NCBI GenBank assembly: GCA_030065055.1
Contig: JASJDS010000002.1
Coordinates: forward strand, 1-64,000
Source of the DNA: Calothrix sp. MO_192.B10
GTDB taxonomy: Bacteria > Cyanobacteriota > Cyanobacteriia > Cyanobacteriales > Nostocaceae
DNA length: 64,000 nucleotides
Reading direction: 5' to 3'
Position 1 is the stretch's first letter. Each line of letters starts with the position of its first letter. Made by a program: the position numbers and the translations under genes. The notes under the pieces were generated by a model. It was not told the origin of the DNA and did no database searches. It saw only the letters and a program-made list of their open reading frames with translations. Of the stretch, positions 35,496-44,987 are shown in pieces.

Positions 35496-35678
35496 CTAGG
35501 GACTGTTTTCAAACTATTGCGTAGGTTGGGTGGAACGAAGTGAAACCCAACATTCTTCGTCCGATTTGTTGGGTTTTGTTCCTCAAACGCCACTGACTAT
35601 AACGGAGGGAACCTCCGTAACGGAGTGGCTCCCCAACCTACAATTGACACTAATTTTGGGTTTGAAAACACGCCCTAG
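35496..35678. mobile_element. 183-bp element with 19-bp inverted ends (complete copy)
   Basis: CTAGGGACTGTTTTCAAAC (35496-35514) pairs, with two mismatches, with 35660-35678. The interior contains GTAGGTTGGGTGGAACGAAG and GAGTGGCTCCCCAACCTACA. A partial relative lies at 21785-21967, and a lone left end at 8010-8028. It is a non-autonomous mobile-type repeat. Confidence 0.75.
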
Positions 35679-35784
35679 GGAACTCTTAACAGGGAACAGA
35701 AAATGTACTGAGATTTTTAAGCGCAAGCGCAGGCTACGCCAACAAAAATCAAATATGAGTCATATATAGGGACAAGATGGCCAA

Positions 35785-35814
35785 AAACCCAGTCTTGACA
35801 TTAAGGCTGGGTTT
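35785..35814. terminator. 12-bp stem hairpin, terminator-like
   Basis: AAACCCAGTCTT pairs with AAGGCTGGGTTT (one wobble pair) around a six-base loop. It is a stable stem. A run of T does not follow, so intrinsic termination is uncertain. The surrounding gap from 35679 to 36022 shows no gene. Confidence 0.4.
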
Positions 35815-36022
35815 AGTGGGTTATGTCCCGTGGCTATTTATAACAGTATTGATAAGCGAATTAGTGTTCTGATTATATATACAACGCCCACATAATCAAT
35901 TTCGGAAAAAATCGGCAGCATCCCAATTTTTCCAAAATATTACGTAGTTGGAGCCGGACAGATTTCACAGTAGACTCAGTATAAATCATGTATTTTGCGA
36001 TCGCTTTCTGTGGCTTGTTGTT

Positions 36023-37297
36023 GTGAAACACAAATTACCTACTGTTATCTTTAGTCTCTCCGTAGCACCTTTAATTTTCTTTACCCCATTACAGCCTTTG
36101 GGATATCTGGCACTGAGCCGCCCAGAATGTAGGGTACAAAAATGGTATTTACCAACTTCTAGTTCTCCCCAAACAACCAAAGATAAATCAAAACCAACAT
36201 CCCCTCCACCCCTAGTACCCATTGCCAAAGCTCCATTTACTTGTTGTGAAGTAGATAATTCTTGTAAAGACCAGCAAATTTTCGGAGAAGATGGTGATAA
36301 AAAGGCACTATTAACAGCAATCGATCGCAGTTTGCAATATTTACAAACCCCTAGGGCAGTGCGGGCTTATCAGAAGTATAAAATACCAGAAATTAGCCGC
36401 GATCGCGTGAAAAAAAGTTTAACCAGATTCCGGCAAATTCTGTTACAGTCTAAATCAGCACAGGAATTAAATGCTGCGATCGCTAAGGAATTTGTGCTGT
36501 ATCAATCGGTGGGTCACAATGGCAGAGGTTCCGTATTATTTACATCCTATTATGAACCCATCTATGCTGCTAGCCGGGTTCCCACCGCAGAATATCGCTA
36601 CCCCATGTATCGCTTACCTCCAGATATTAAATCCTGGAGGAGACCCCACCCCACCAGGTTAGAGTTGGAAGGGGCAGATGGTTTACAAGGTTCTCAAGGA
36701 AAATTAAAGGGGTTAGAATTATTTTGGTTTCGCGATCGCTTAGAACCATATATGATTCAAATTCAGGGTTCTGGTAGATTGCAACTAACCGATGGAACTC
36801 AAACCACCGTGGGTTATGCAGGTAACGTTGCCCACAATTATAAAAGCATCGGACGGGAAATGATTCAAGATGGTGTTCTACCCAAACAGGGAGTCACCAT
36901 GCCCACAATTCTGGATTATTTCCAGAAAAATCCCCAAGCCTTAAACATATACATTCCCCGCGATCCCAGCTTTGTGTTTTTCCGAGAAACCTATGGCTCT
37001 CCAGCAGGGGGTTCTATTGCCGTTTCTCTGACTAAAGATCGTTCCATCGCTACAGATAAATCCCTTATGCCTCCGGGTGCTTTAGCCCTAATCCGCGCTT
37101 ATTTGCCTTTCCCCAATGGTGAAGGTAAAATGGAACACCGCATAGTCAGCCGTTATGTTCTCGATCAAGATGCGGGAGGGGCAATTAAAGGTGCTGGAAG
37201 GGTTGATTATTTTACTGGTAGTGGTAAAGTAGCAGGCGAGCGTGCTGGAGTAACTGTTGGTGAAGGGCAATTTTATTATCCATTACTGAAGCAGTAA
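36023..37297 (+). CDS. mltA: Membrane-bound lytic murein transglycosylase A (MltA)
   Basis: This protein of about 424 residues cuts peptidoglycan glycan strands in the periplasm. A signal-like segment (PTVIFSLSVAPLIFFTPL) follows the chosen GTG at 36023; the frame is open upstream from a TTG at 35948 but lacks a signal-like start. The MltA domain shows GRGSVLFTSYYEPIYAASRV and FWFRDRLEPYMIQIQGSGRL. The C-terminal 3D domain has the Asp-rich pattern RYVLDQDAGGAIKGAGRVDY with FTGSG. There is no obvious lipobox. It appears monocistronic. Confidence 0.9.
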   Translation: MKHKLPTVIFSLSVAPLIFFTPLQPLGYLALSRPECRVQKWYLPTSSSPQTTKDKSKPTSPPPLVPIAKAPFTCCEVDNSCKDQQIFGEDGDKKALLTAIDRSLQYLQTPRAVRAYQKYKIPEISRDRVKKSLTRFRQILLQSKSAQELNAAIAKEFVLYQSVGHNGRGSVLFTSYYEPIYAASRVPTAEYRYPMYRLPPDIKSWRRPHPTRLELEGADGLQGSQGKLKGLELFWFRDRLEPYMIQIQGSGRLQLTDGTQTTVGYAGNVAHNYKSIGREMIQDGVLPKQGVTMPTILDYFQKNPQALNIYIPRDPSFVFFRETYGSPAGGSIAVSLTKDRSIATDKSLMPPGALALIRAYLPFPNGEGKMEHRIVSRYVLDQDAGGAIKGAGRVDYFTGSGKVAGERAGVTVGEGQFYYPLLKQ

Positions 37298-37379
37298 TCC
37301 AATTTTAGATTTTGGATTGTTCTCAAAGAGATAATATTTATACCATTTTGAAAAAAGAATGGGACAGATGGGTGGATGG

Positions 37380-37442
37380 GTAGGGGCACGGCACCATAGT
37401 GATAGTTTTATACACTAAAAGATTGTGGATGCCGTGCCCTTA
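37380..37442. mobile_element. GTAGGGGCACGGC inverted-end repeat, copy 3
   Basis: GTAGGGGCACGGCACCATAG opens and GATGCCGTGCCCTTA closes this short palindrome-ended repeat. Its interior differs from the other two copies while the ends are kept. Confidence 0.6.
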
Positions 37443-37515
37443 CGAATCATGTATGTGTCGCAAACATTATTTGAATTGGTATTACACGTCCAAATCCCAC
37501 CGAAAAACTAAACCC

Positions 37516-37629
37516 ATGCAATCTAAAACTCTAGAACAACTATCTGCTGCTGATGCCGAAGCAATCCTGTCCCATCTCCCAGAAGGGTATCGCTACACGA
37601 ACAAAGCCCACCTACCCTGCAGGCTTTAG
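37516..37629 (+). pseudogene. Short open frame, possible truncated gene
   Basis: An ATG at 37516 opens a 37-residue frame starting MQSKTLEQLSAADAEAILSH. The first 30 residues look like a normal helical protein start, and the frame then runs into a repeat (Pro/Cys-rich end, then a stop). I suspect the start of a gene cut by a repeat insertion. No family is recognised. Confidence 0.3.
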
Positions 37630-37764
37630 TCTGTTAGCGGAGCGGCTTATCGAAGAGTCACCCAACCATCAAAAACCTTGGTATTGTTGGGTTTCACTCC
37701 GTTCAACCCAACCTACATTTATTTTTATCTTCCCAGAGTGACAGAACAGGGTTAATCCCTCTTT

Positions 37765-37809
37765 TACCCTCTCCTTAATAAGGAGAGGGTGCCGCAGGCG
37801 GGTGAGGTT
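37765..37809. repeat. Interspersed ACCCTCTC hairpin repeat, copy 2
   Basis: It is almost identical to 12421-12465 (TACCCTCTCCTTAATAAGGA then GAGAGGGTGCCGCAGGCGGG). It abuts the 3' end of the antiporter gene on the minus strand and may serve as its terminator. Confidence 0.65.
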
Positions 37810-37811
37810 TT

Positions 37812-39437
37812 TCAGTTTTGCAGACTTTCCACTAAAATTACAGGAATCGAACTCGCTTCCAACACAGCTTGGGAAACCGAACCAACTAACACCCTTTCCC
37901 AAGGTTGGTGTCCCCGTTTTCCCAGAATAATATCAGTAACCTCATACCTCTGAGCAGCATTAATAATCTCTTCGGGAATATTACCCGTAGTAGTTACAAA
38001 TTCATAGCGGATATCAGATAATAACTGCTGAGTTTGGACTTTAAGTTTTTCCACAGCAGCTTCATCGGGAATACTAATCACATATAATACGATCGCTTCA
38101 CCATTCGTCTGTCTGGCTAAATCTCCTACCTTCTTCAACACCTCCACGGCTAAAGGAGAAGTATCCACCGCAGCTAATAACAAAGTACGGCTAGCAACCG
38201 TGACTTTTGTGGGATCGACCTCTCCCTTTTGTAATAACTTAGGAGCAAAAGTAGCCGTTGCCCAAGCCCCTAAAGGTGCGGTAATTAAAATAGATAAAGC
38301 TGCGATCGCTAAAATTATTTCTCCCCCTGCAATCCCTTGACTGAGGGGAATTGCGCCAATGGCTGCTTGTACGGTGGCTTTAGCAGAATTTCCTGGCAGT
38401 AAAAATAATTTTTCTCGCCAATTCCAATTACTACCCCAAGTAGAAAGATACCAACCAATTGCTCTACCAATAAATAGTCCCACAGCTAAAATCAACACAC
38501 CTGGTAAAAGCATACTTTCTAACACTTGTAATTGAATAGTTGCCCCCATTAACACAAACAAAATAATCTCAGCAACTATCCACAGACTATTAAAACCAAC
38601 CCGCAATCTCCGAGCCAAGGGTGCATCTAATTCAATGAGGAAAAAGCCCATTGCCATAGTTGCTAAATAACCAGAAAAATAAGGGAAACTCTTAGCAGAA
38701 ATTACAGTGAACAAAGCTAAACTAGCAGCAATTAAACTATCTTGGATACCATTTTGAGTCCAGTTTTGACTTGCCAATACATAAACTAGTAAACGGGCTG
38801 CTAAATAGCCACAAATAAGACCCAAGCCTATTTGTAAAACTATCTGTAAAGGTAATAATTGAATAGCAGTTAAACTGAATCCCCCCAGAAGGGTAATATT
38901 TTGTATACCCTCCTTACCCAAGAAATTTACCAATAGGCTAAATACTAACAACAGCAACACATCAGATAGGGCACTACCAGTTAAAATTACATCAGGTATA
39001 CCCTTAGCCACACCCCAACCCAAACTTTTGAGTCGCAACATTCCTGGAACAATCACCGCAGGGGATTCAGCAGCAATCACACAACCGAGCAAAAGCCCCG
39101 TAAACACATCAAATTTAAACAAAAACATCGCCGTAATAGTAATAGCGATCGCTTCCCCTGTAGCTGGTAAAAATCCTAACCGTAGAGCAACTGTACCCTG
39201 TTGAGCCAGCTTTTCCCTATCCAAACCCAAACCCGCTTTCATGAGAATAATCATCACTGCCACAGTTCTTAATTCATCAGCAGCATTAAGTACATCCACA
39301 CTGAGTAAATTAGCAACCTGGGGACCAATAATCATCCCCACTAGAATCATGCCAATTAAAGGCGGTGCCCCCAAACGACGGGCAATTTGACCCCCGAAAA
39401 GGCCCGATACCAGAATCCATAGCACACTGACTAACAT
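37812..39437 (-). CDS. CPA2-type cation/proton antiporter with universal-stress domain
   Basis: This protein of about 541 residues has 12 or more membrane helices of the monovalent cation:proton antiporter-2 type (RLGAPPLIGMILVGMIIGPQ, LGCVIAAESPAVIVPGML with the exchange-site region, MGFFLIELDAPLARRLR). From about residue 410 a soluble universal stress protein domain follows (LLLAAVDTSPLAVEVLKKVG and GKRGHQPWERVLVGSVSQAV, the nucleotide-binding type loop). It should exchange Na+ or K+ for H+ with gating by the cytoplasmic domain. The upstream TTG at 39479 is less likely than the ATG at 39437. Confidence 0.88.
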   Translation of the reverse strand: MLVSVLWILVSGLFGGQIARRLGAPPLIGMILVGMIIGPQVANLLSVDVLNAADELRTVAVMIILMKAGLGLDREKLAQQGTVALRLGFLPATGEAIAITITAMFLFKFDVFTGLLLGCVIAAESPAVIVPGMLRLKSLGWGVAKGIPDVILTGSALSDVLLLLVFSLLVNFLGKEGIQNITLLGGFSLTAIQLLPLQIVLQIGLGLICGYLAARLLVYVLASQNWTQNGIQDSLIAASLALFTVISAKSFPYFSGYLATMAMGFFLIELDAPLARRLRVGFNSLWIVAEIILFVLMGATIQLQVLESMLLPGVLILAVGLFIGRAIGWYLSTWGSNWNWREKLFLLPGNSAKATVQAAIGAIPLSQGIAGGEIILAIAALSILITAPLGAWATATFAPKLLQKGEVDPTKVTVASRTLLLAAVDTSPLAVEVLKKVGDLARQTNGEAIVLYVISIPDEAAVEKLKVQTQQLLSDIRYEFVTTTGNIPEEIINAAQRYEVTDIILGKRGHQPWERVLVGSVSQAVLEASSIPVILVESLQN

Positions 39438-39706
39438 TTTATTGAAATAAATACTACTAAAGATAGATGTTTTTCCCAAAAATTATCTGACTAAATATAC
39501 AGCACAATGTATTGCCAAAAAATTAATATTTATTTTATAAATAGCCTATGAATTATGTAGTCAAAGTGGTATTAAATAATAAAAATTACTGGCAAATTCT
39601 CCAGAATATATTATGAAATATAAGTGAGAGAACCGTACTAAATTGGAGTGCAATTTCTACCCTAAACCTTAATGTTAGGGTCGATACAATTAAATTGCGG
39701 CTTCAA

Positions 39707-39732
39707 TAATGCTGTTTGCTTTGACAGCATTA
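39707..39732. promoter_or_regulatory. Hairpin abutting the htpX ribosome-binding site
   Basis: TAATGCTGT (39707-39715) is perfectly complementary to ACAGCATTA (39724-39732) around an eight-base loop. The Shine-Dalgarno AGGAGA (39735-39740) starts two bases after it, ten bases before the ATG. A second small hairpin (ACCCTAA/TTAGGGT, 39659-39681) lies upstream. These could influence htpX translation, but this is inference. Confidence 0.45.
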
Positions 39733-39749
39733 GCAGGAGAACAAAAACT

Positions 39750-40619
39750 ATGACAAATCAATTGAAAACTGCTGCTTTGCTAGCTGCCCTAAGTGGTCTT
39801 TTGATTGCAATTAGCCATTTAGTAATTAGGGGTACTGGTGGCTTGATAATTGGGCTAATTTTGGCAGCAGCAACCAACTTATTTGCTTGGTATCAATCGG
39901 ATAAAATTGCCTTGGGAGCTTACCACGCTCGGGAAGTTTCCCCCCAAGCTGCACCGGGACTATACCAGATGGTAGAAAAATTATCCCAAAGAGCAAATCT
40001 ACCCATGCCAAGGGTATATATAGTTCCCAGTCAGAATGCTAATGCCTTTGCTACAGGACGGGACCCAGAACACGCAGCTGTCGCCGTTACCGAAGGAATT
40101 TTAGACATTCTCCCACAAGAAGAACTAGAAGGGGTAATTGCCCACGAACTGACTCACATCGCTAATCGAGATACCCTTACCCAAGCCGTTGCAGCTACCA
40201 TTGCTGGTGCTATTTCTTATTTGGGACAAATGCTGAGTTATAGCCTCTGGTTCGGTGGTATGTCCCGAAATGATGATCGAGGAGGAAATCCTTTGGGAAT
40301 CATCGCCACGGTTATTCTAGCCCCCCTAGCAGCAACAATTATCCAATTAGCCATATCTCGGACAAGGGAATTCTCCGCTGATGCTGGTGCCGCTAAATTG
40401 ACTGGGAATCCTCGTGCTTTGGCTCAAGCCTTACAGCGTTTAGAATCCACAGCAAGGCAAATACCAATGACAGCGAATCCAGCCTTTGAGCCTTTATTAA
40501 TTATTAATTCCTTGTCAGGGAAGTTTTTAGGGAACTTATTTTCCAGCCATCCGGCTACGGAAGAGCGAGTTGCTGCATTATTAAAATTAGAACAACAGAT
40601 GTTGGCAAGAGGCTATTGA
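39750..40619 (+). CDS. htpX: Membrane zinc metalloprotease HtpX (M48)
   Basis: This 289-residue membrane protease degrades damaged membrane proteins. Two membrane segments lie at the N-terminus (LLAALSGLLIAISHLVI and GGLIIGLILAAATNLFAWY) and further helices later in the sequence. The zinc motif HELTH is at 132-136 with EFSADAGAAKLTG supplying the third ligand. FSSHPATEERVAAL is the conserved C-terminal end. The ORF is open from 39672, but ATG 39750 with AGGAGA ten bases before it fits the family start. A purine octamer array begins at its stop. Confidence 0.93.
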   Translation: MTNQLKTAALLAALSGLLIAISHLVIRGTGGLIIGLILAAATNLFAWYQSDKIALGAYHAREVSPQAAPGLYQMVEKLSQRANLPMPRVYIVPSQNANAFATGRDPEHAAVAVTEGILDILPQEELEGVIAHELTHIANRDTLTQAVAATIAGAISYLGQMLSYSLWFGGMSRNDDRGGNPLGIIATVILAPLAATIIQLAISRTREFSADAGAAKLTGNPRALAQALQRLESTARQIPMTANPAFEPLLIINSLSGKFLGNLFSSHPATEERVAALLKLEQQMLARGY

Positions 40620-40674
40620 AAGGAGGGAAGGAGGGAAGGAGGGAAGGAGTGAAGGAGTGAAGGAGTGAAGGAGT
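40619..40674. repeat. Purine octamer tandem repeat (AAGGAGGG/AAGGAGTG)
   Basis: About seven octamer units start directly after the htpX stop: AAGGAGGG units first, then AAGGAGTG. The complementary sequence recurs at 41249-41296, after the next gene, in inverted orientation. The same units occur at 28912-28947. Confidence 0.8.
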
Positions 40675-40837
40675 GTAGACACTCGGAGAGCGGCTACTTA
40701 ACAGAAGCCACTTCGTGTCTACGTTGCAGGGCAGGAGGGAGAGGTATCTCAAATTCATATCTTTATTCAGCAACACCCAAAATCAACAACAGATTATCTG
40801 TTTTTCACAATCCAACAATCTAAAATCCAAAATTGTT

Positions 40838-41230
40838 ATGACTGATAAAAACACTGAAAACAAAGCGATCGTCGAAGTTACACCACAAACTAATGCTCTA
40901 GTAGAAACGGAAATGGCTGGTGAAACTGACGAAGTAAAAAATGAAACCAAAGCTTTGATTGATGCGATTAAAAAACGCGCCCAATCCGAGGCTCAGTCAG
41001 CTGGTACGCTCACCCGCGAGACTTATTTAAACGCAGTACGTCAAGCACGGGAAACCATTGAAGCAAACCAGTTGATAGAACGCGATCGCATCGAACACGC
41101 ATTTGATATGATTCAACAAGAAGCTCAAAAAAACTGGGATTCTATAGCTAAAGAAGTACAAGATTTAGGCGATCGCTTGCAAGCAGCCGCCAAAGCTGCC
41201 TGGGATGTTTTGACTGCACCGCGCTCTTAG
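40838..41230 (+). CDS. Small helical protein, unknown
   Basis: This 130-residue soluble protein is almost wholly helical and charged. It starts MTDKNTENKAIVEVTPQTNA and contains KNETKALIDAIKKRAQSEAQ and IEHAFDMIQQEAQKNWDSIA, patterns of a coiled coil. No family is recognised, though such proteins are frequent in cyanobacteria. The frame is open from 40715 through repeat DNA; the ATG at 40838 is the sensible start. It is framed by inverted purine-octamer arrays. Confidence 0.7.
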   Translation: MTDKNTENKAIVEVTPQTNALVETEMAGETDEVKNETKALIDAIKKRAQSEAQSAGTLTRETYLNAVRQARETIEANQLIERDRIEHAFDMIQQEAQKNWDSIAKEVQDLGDRLQAAAKAAWDVLTAPRS

Positions 41231-41248
41231 GAGTTCGGAGTTAGAATT

Positions 41249-41296
41249 CTTCCCTCCTTCACTCCTTCCCTCCTTCCCTCCTTCACTCCTTCCCTC
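41249..41296. repeat. Pyrimidine octamer tandem repeat, inverted relative of 40619-40674
   Basis: CTTCCCTCCTTCACTCCTTC and similar units form an array in inverse orientation to the one before the gene at 40838. RNA from the whole segment could fold with these arms as a long imperfect stem. Confidence 0.75.
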
Positions 41297-41447
41297 TGCT
41301 CCCCACATCTGCCAAATAGGCAGAATTATTTGAGATTTATTGATCTGGAATTATCAGAAGTACAAATGATGCTAGATAATGAAAAAGCTGTGACATTTAC
41401 TTGTTGTCTTTGGCTCTGTAATTATCTGTAATTAAGAAATAATCCCT

Positions 41448-43235
41448 ATGCGAACTCACTATTGCGGCGAACTCCGAAACACGGACATTGGAGCAACTGT
41501 TACCTTATACGGCTGGGTAGACCGTCGCCGCGATCATGGGGGCGTGATATTTTTAGATTTACGCGATCGCTCTGGCATTGTGCAAATTGTCAGTGATCCC
41601 CAACGCACACCAGATTCCTACGAACTAGCCAACTCTCTGCGTAATGAATATGTTGTGGAAATCCAAGGAAGGGTAACACAACGTCCAGAAGAATCCCTGA
41701 ATACCCGTATACCCACAGGGGAAGTGGAAATTTACGCCGAGCAAATTAACTTGCTCAATGGCGTTCACAAACAACTACCTTTCCAAGTTTCCACTGCGGA
41801 AACCGATCCGGTAAAAGAAGAATTACGACTTAAGTATCGCTACTTAGATTTACGACGCGATCGCATGGCGAGTAATTTACAAATTCGCCATCAAGTAGTG
41901 AAAGCTATGCGTCGGTTCCTGGAAGATAATGAAGGGTTTATTGAAGTGGAAACCCCTGTCTTAACCCGTTCTACCCCCGAAGGTGCTAGGGATTTTATTT
42001 TACCCAGCCGTGTCAACCCCGGTGAATGGTTTGCTCTACCCCAATCACCCCAACTGTTCAAACAGCTATTAATGGTAGCTGGTTGTGACAGATACTATCA
42101 AATTGCCCGTTGTTTCCGGGATGAGGATTTACGGGCTGACAGACAGCCAGAATTTACCCAATTGGACATGGAAATGAGTTTCATGTCCGTAGAAGATATT
42201 ATCGCCCTAAATGAGAAATTAGTGGCTCATATCTTTAAAGCTGTGAAAGGAATTGATGTGCCTACCCCTTTCCCTCGCTTTACCTATGCTGAAGCCATGG
42301 AACGCTACGGTACAGATAAGCCAGATACCAGATATGGTTTAGAACTAGTGGATGTTTCTGACATCCTGAAAGATAGTGGTTTCAAAGTCTTCCGGGAAGC
42401 GATCGCCCATGGGGGAATTGTGAAAATTCTCCCCATCCCCAATGGTAATGATGCTATTTCCAATGTCCGCATTAAACCCGGTGGAGATATCTTTAAAGAA
42501 GCCAGCGAAGCTGGTGCTAGGGGGTTAGCATTTATCCGGGTACGGGAAGATGGGGAAATAGATACCATCGGTGCCATTAAAGACAACCTTTCCCCGGAAC
42601 AAAAACAAGAAATTTTAACTCGCACAGGTGCCAAACCCGGACATCTACTCTTATTTGGAGCAGGTGATACCCCCACTGTCAATAAAACCTTAGATAGATT
42701 GCGGCAATTCATGGCTAAGGAATTTCAGTTAATTGAGCCAGATAAAAATCATCTGCTGTGGATTACTGATTTTCCCATGTTTGAATGGAATGCCGACGAA
42801 AAGCGCCTAGAAGCTTTACATCACCCCTTTACCGCTCCCCATCCCGATGATATCAAGGATTTAAAAACAGCCCGCGCCCAGGCTTACGACCTAGTTCTCA
42901 ACGGCTTTGAAATAGGTGGTGGTAGTTTGCGGATTTACCAACGGGAAATCCAAGAGCAAGTATTTGATGCCATCGGACTTTCCCCAGAAGAAGCACATAA
43001 TAAATTTGGCTTTCTCCTAGAAGCATTTGAATATGGAACCCCACCCCACGGTGGTATTGCTTATGGCTTGGATCGATTAGTAATGTTACTGGCCAAAGAA
43101 GAATCAATCCGTGACGTAATCGCCTTTCCTAAGACACAACAAGCACGATGTTTGTTAACAGAAGCACCTGCCAGTGTAGATGACAAACAGCTCAAAGAAT
43201 TACAAGTTGCCTCTACCTATAAGCCCAAACCATAG
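41448..43235 (+). CDS. aspS: Aspartyl-tRNA synthetase
   Basis: This 595-residue class IIb synthetase charges tRNA-Asp (in many cyanobacteria perhaps also tRNA-Asn). The anticodon-binding OB domain is at the start ([20 protein letters not shown]). Motif 2 is [20 protein letters not shown] and motif 3 is [20 protein letters not shown]. The bacterial-type GAD insertion domain lies between about 290 and 420. The N-terminus [10 protein letters not shown] is canonical. It stands alone, with a long AT-rich gap after it. Confidence 0.97.
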   Translation: MRTHYCGELRNTDIGATVTLYGWVDRRRDHGGVIFLDLRDRSGIVQIVSDPQRTPDSYELANSLRNEYVVEIQGRVTQRPEESLNTRIPTGEVEIYAEQINLLNGVHKQLPFQVSTAETDPVKEELRLKYRYLDLRRDRMASNLQIRHQVVKAMRRFLEDNEGFIEVETPVLTRSTPEGARDFILPSRVNPGEWFALPQSPQLFKQLLMVAGCDRYYQIARCFRDEDLRADRQPEFTQLDMEMSFMSVEDIIALNEKLVAHIFKAVKGIDVPTPFPRFTYAEAMERYGTDKPDTRYGLELVDVSDILKDSGFKVFREAIAHGGIVKILPIPNGNDAISNVRIKPGGDIFKEASEAGARGLAFIRVREDGEIDTIGAIKDNLSPEQKQEILTRTGAKPGHLLLFGAGDTPTVNKTLDRLRQFMAKEFQLIEPDKNHLLWITDFPMFEWNADEKRLEALHHPFTAPHPDDIKDLKTARAQAYDLVLNGFEIGGGSLRIYQREIQEQVFDAIGLSPEEAHNKFGFLLEAFEYGTPPHGGIAYGLDRLVMLLAKEESIRDVIAFPKTQQARCLLTEAPASVDDKQLKELQVASTYKPKP

Positions 43236-44388
43236 ACTAAATGAGAAATTAGCAAGAATGGCGGACATCCCGACGGATAGTCCCCATTTTTGTTTGAAAT
43301 CAATTCAATACTTAGCTTTTAATCGTTTTCAGTAGATACACCCTTGTTATTTGTCGTCTTAATTGACTAAGTTATATGTGTTGATAATCTAAAATAAATA
43401 TGAAATTCATTTAAAGTCACCACCTATACCAATATTTGTAGTTATATTATTTATTGTAAGCAAAAAAATATTAACTATCATTAGTTGATATGTTGCAAGT
43501 ACATTTATCACTAAACAACTCAAAAATAAATGAGCGAATAAATAAGCGATTTATTGTTGGTTTACGGAGCATGGTGAAAATACAATGTAACTGAGCCAAA
43601 TTGAAAAATCATCATTGACTAATATGTAGTCTCTAGAAACACGAATTTAATTGTGAAAGCATATTTAGACTTAAAGGTTAATTTTTGACAAATTACAAGT
43701 CAAAATGTTTTCAATGATTAAACATAACTTCTATTCTTAATTTAAGCATCTAACATAGTACAGCTATCAGATTAGCATAGTAGATATTAATATATTTAAG
43801 TGTTATTTTGCAATTATTTATAGGCTTAAATATTAGTTAACATCTATTCCAAATTCAAACTGCTATTTTCACAAAAAAACTTTCAATATTTTGCTGATGT
43901 GTACCAAATAGTAGTGAATACAATAAATAATAACTCTGACATTGCGTCAATTCCTAACTAGCACATTTTATAACCCCTATATAGCAAGGCTTTTAGCCAA
44001 ACAATAAAAATGTGTTTGTTTCATTCGTTACTAGAAGCGAAAAAACGCAGCTAGTCGGACTCATATCTTGCACCTAACCGTATAAACTTGGAAAAACTTA
44101 AATAAGGCACAATAAAGTTACATTATTTTACTGAGCTTTTTTCCTTAATACTATGTGATTAAATCACATAAATTTATATTGGTGCAAGATGTGAGTAAAT
44201 ATCTAAATTAAATATTTAACAAAGATGAATTGATGGAGCTGGGCTTCGATGGTCATTTGATCTCAGTCCCTCCAACGTAACCTTCTTTATCCTGTTAGTT
44301 TGCAATTTGGAAACAAAGCGTGTTTTCCATAAGCAAAGTATGTCGAGGATAGGTCATTAACCCTTAGTTGTGGAGAGAGGAGGTCGAA
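43236..44388. other. AT-rich gap before the polysaccharide cluster
   Basis: About 1.1 kb has no credible gene on either strand. ACTCATATCTTGCACC (44059-44074) is complementary, with one mismatch, to 44181-44196, a pair of 16-base arms 106 bases apart. The base composition is far richer in AT than the flanking genes. It probably holds the main promoter of the following cluster, and could hide a small RNA, but nothing is certain. Confidence 0.5.
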
Positions 44389-44814
44389 TTGCAGAGAAGG
44401 TGTGACCGAAATCGGAAACGTTCAAAACGAAGAGCAATATACTGTCCAATTCATGGATGTTATTTAGATAGTGTTAGTCAAAAGTATCCATTATTTACCT
44501 CGAGTCCAGGACAATTACAGCAGCGAGGTGTGCGGAAACGAGAAGCATTAATGTTAATAGCTTCTCAAACAGCAGTCACCCTTGAAAATGAGTGGTTAGA
44601 AGCTTTTTGGTGCAAGGAGTGTCAGCAAAAAAAGTGGTATCACGTTCATAAATCACCTACTAACACCTATGAGATTGCAGTTGCATCCGCAGAACTTTGG
44701 CAACAAGCAATGGGGGTTACTTATCCCCAGGGAAATCCTTCTGTTGGTGAATTTACTAGTCGAAATTCACGGACAATGAACTATCGGGGACATCAATATT
44801 TTGATAAAGTATAG
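44389..44814 (+). CDS. Small zinc-ribbon-like protein at the head of the EPS cluster
   Basis: This protein of about 141 residues has a very basic start (RNRKRSKRRAIYC) and two candidate metal-binding pairs: CPIHGCYLDS and, later, FWCKECQQKKWYHVH. The C-terminus is Ser/Thr- and Asn-rich. No family is recognised; it could be a nucleic-acid-binding regulator. The frame opens at a TTG at 44368, but AGAGGAGG at 44376-44383 is placed properly for the TTG at 44389. It is the first gene after the long gap and the likely lead gene of the cluster. Confidence 0.6.
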   Translation: MQRRCDRNRKRSKRRAIYCPIHGCYLDSVSQKYPLFTSSPGQLQQRGVRKREALMLIASQTAVTLENEWLEAFWCKECQQKKWYHVHKSPTNTYEIAVASAELWQQAMGVTYPQGNPSVGEFTSRNSRTMNYRGHQYFDKV

Positions 44815-44987
44815 CACTACGGTTAAAGGTTAGCACAAATTGAGAGTCCAGAATGAAGGCTTAGTAAGCTTTTCCCTCCTGACTTCTGCTTCCAGCTCTC
44901 GCTGCCTAATTCAAACAGATTGCAGATTTATCACAAACATTTACAATTCCTGAATCAGGGGATAATTTTTCCGATTTGTATGCAGAT

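Noticed and set aside
43236-44388. A gene in the long AT-rich gap
   Set aside because: No frame of useful length with a start signal or protein-like composition was seen on either strand.
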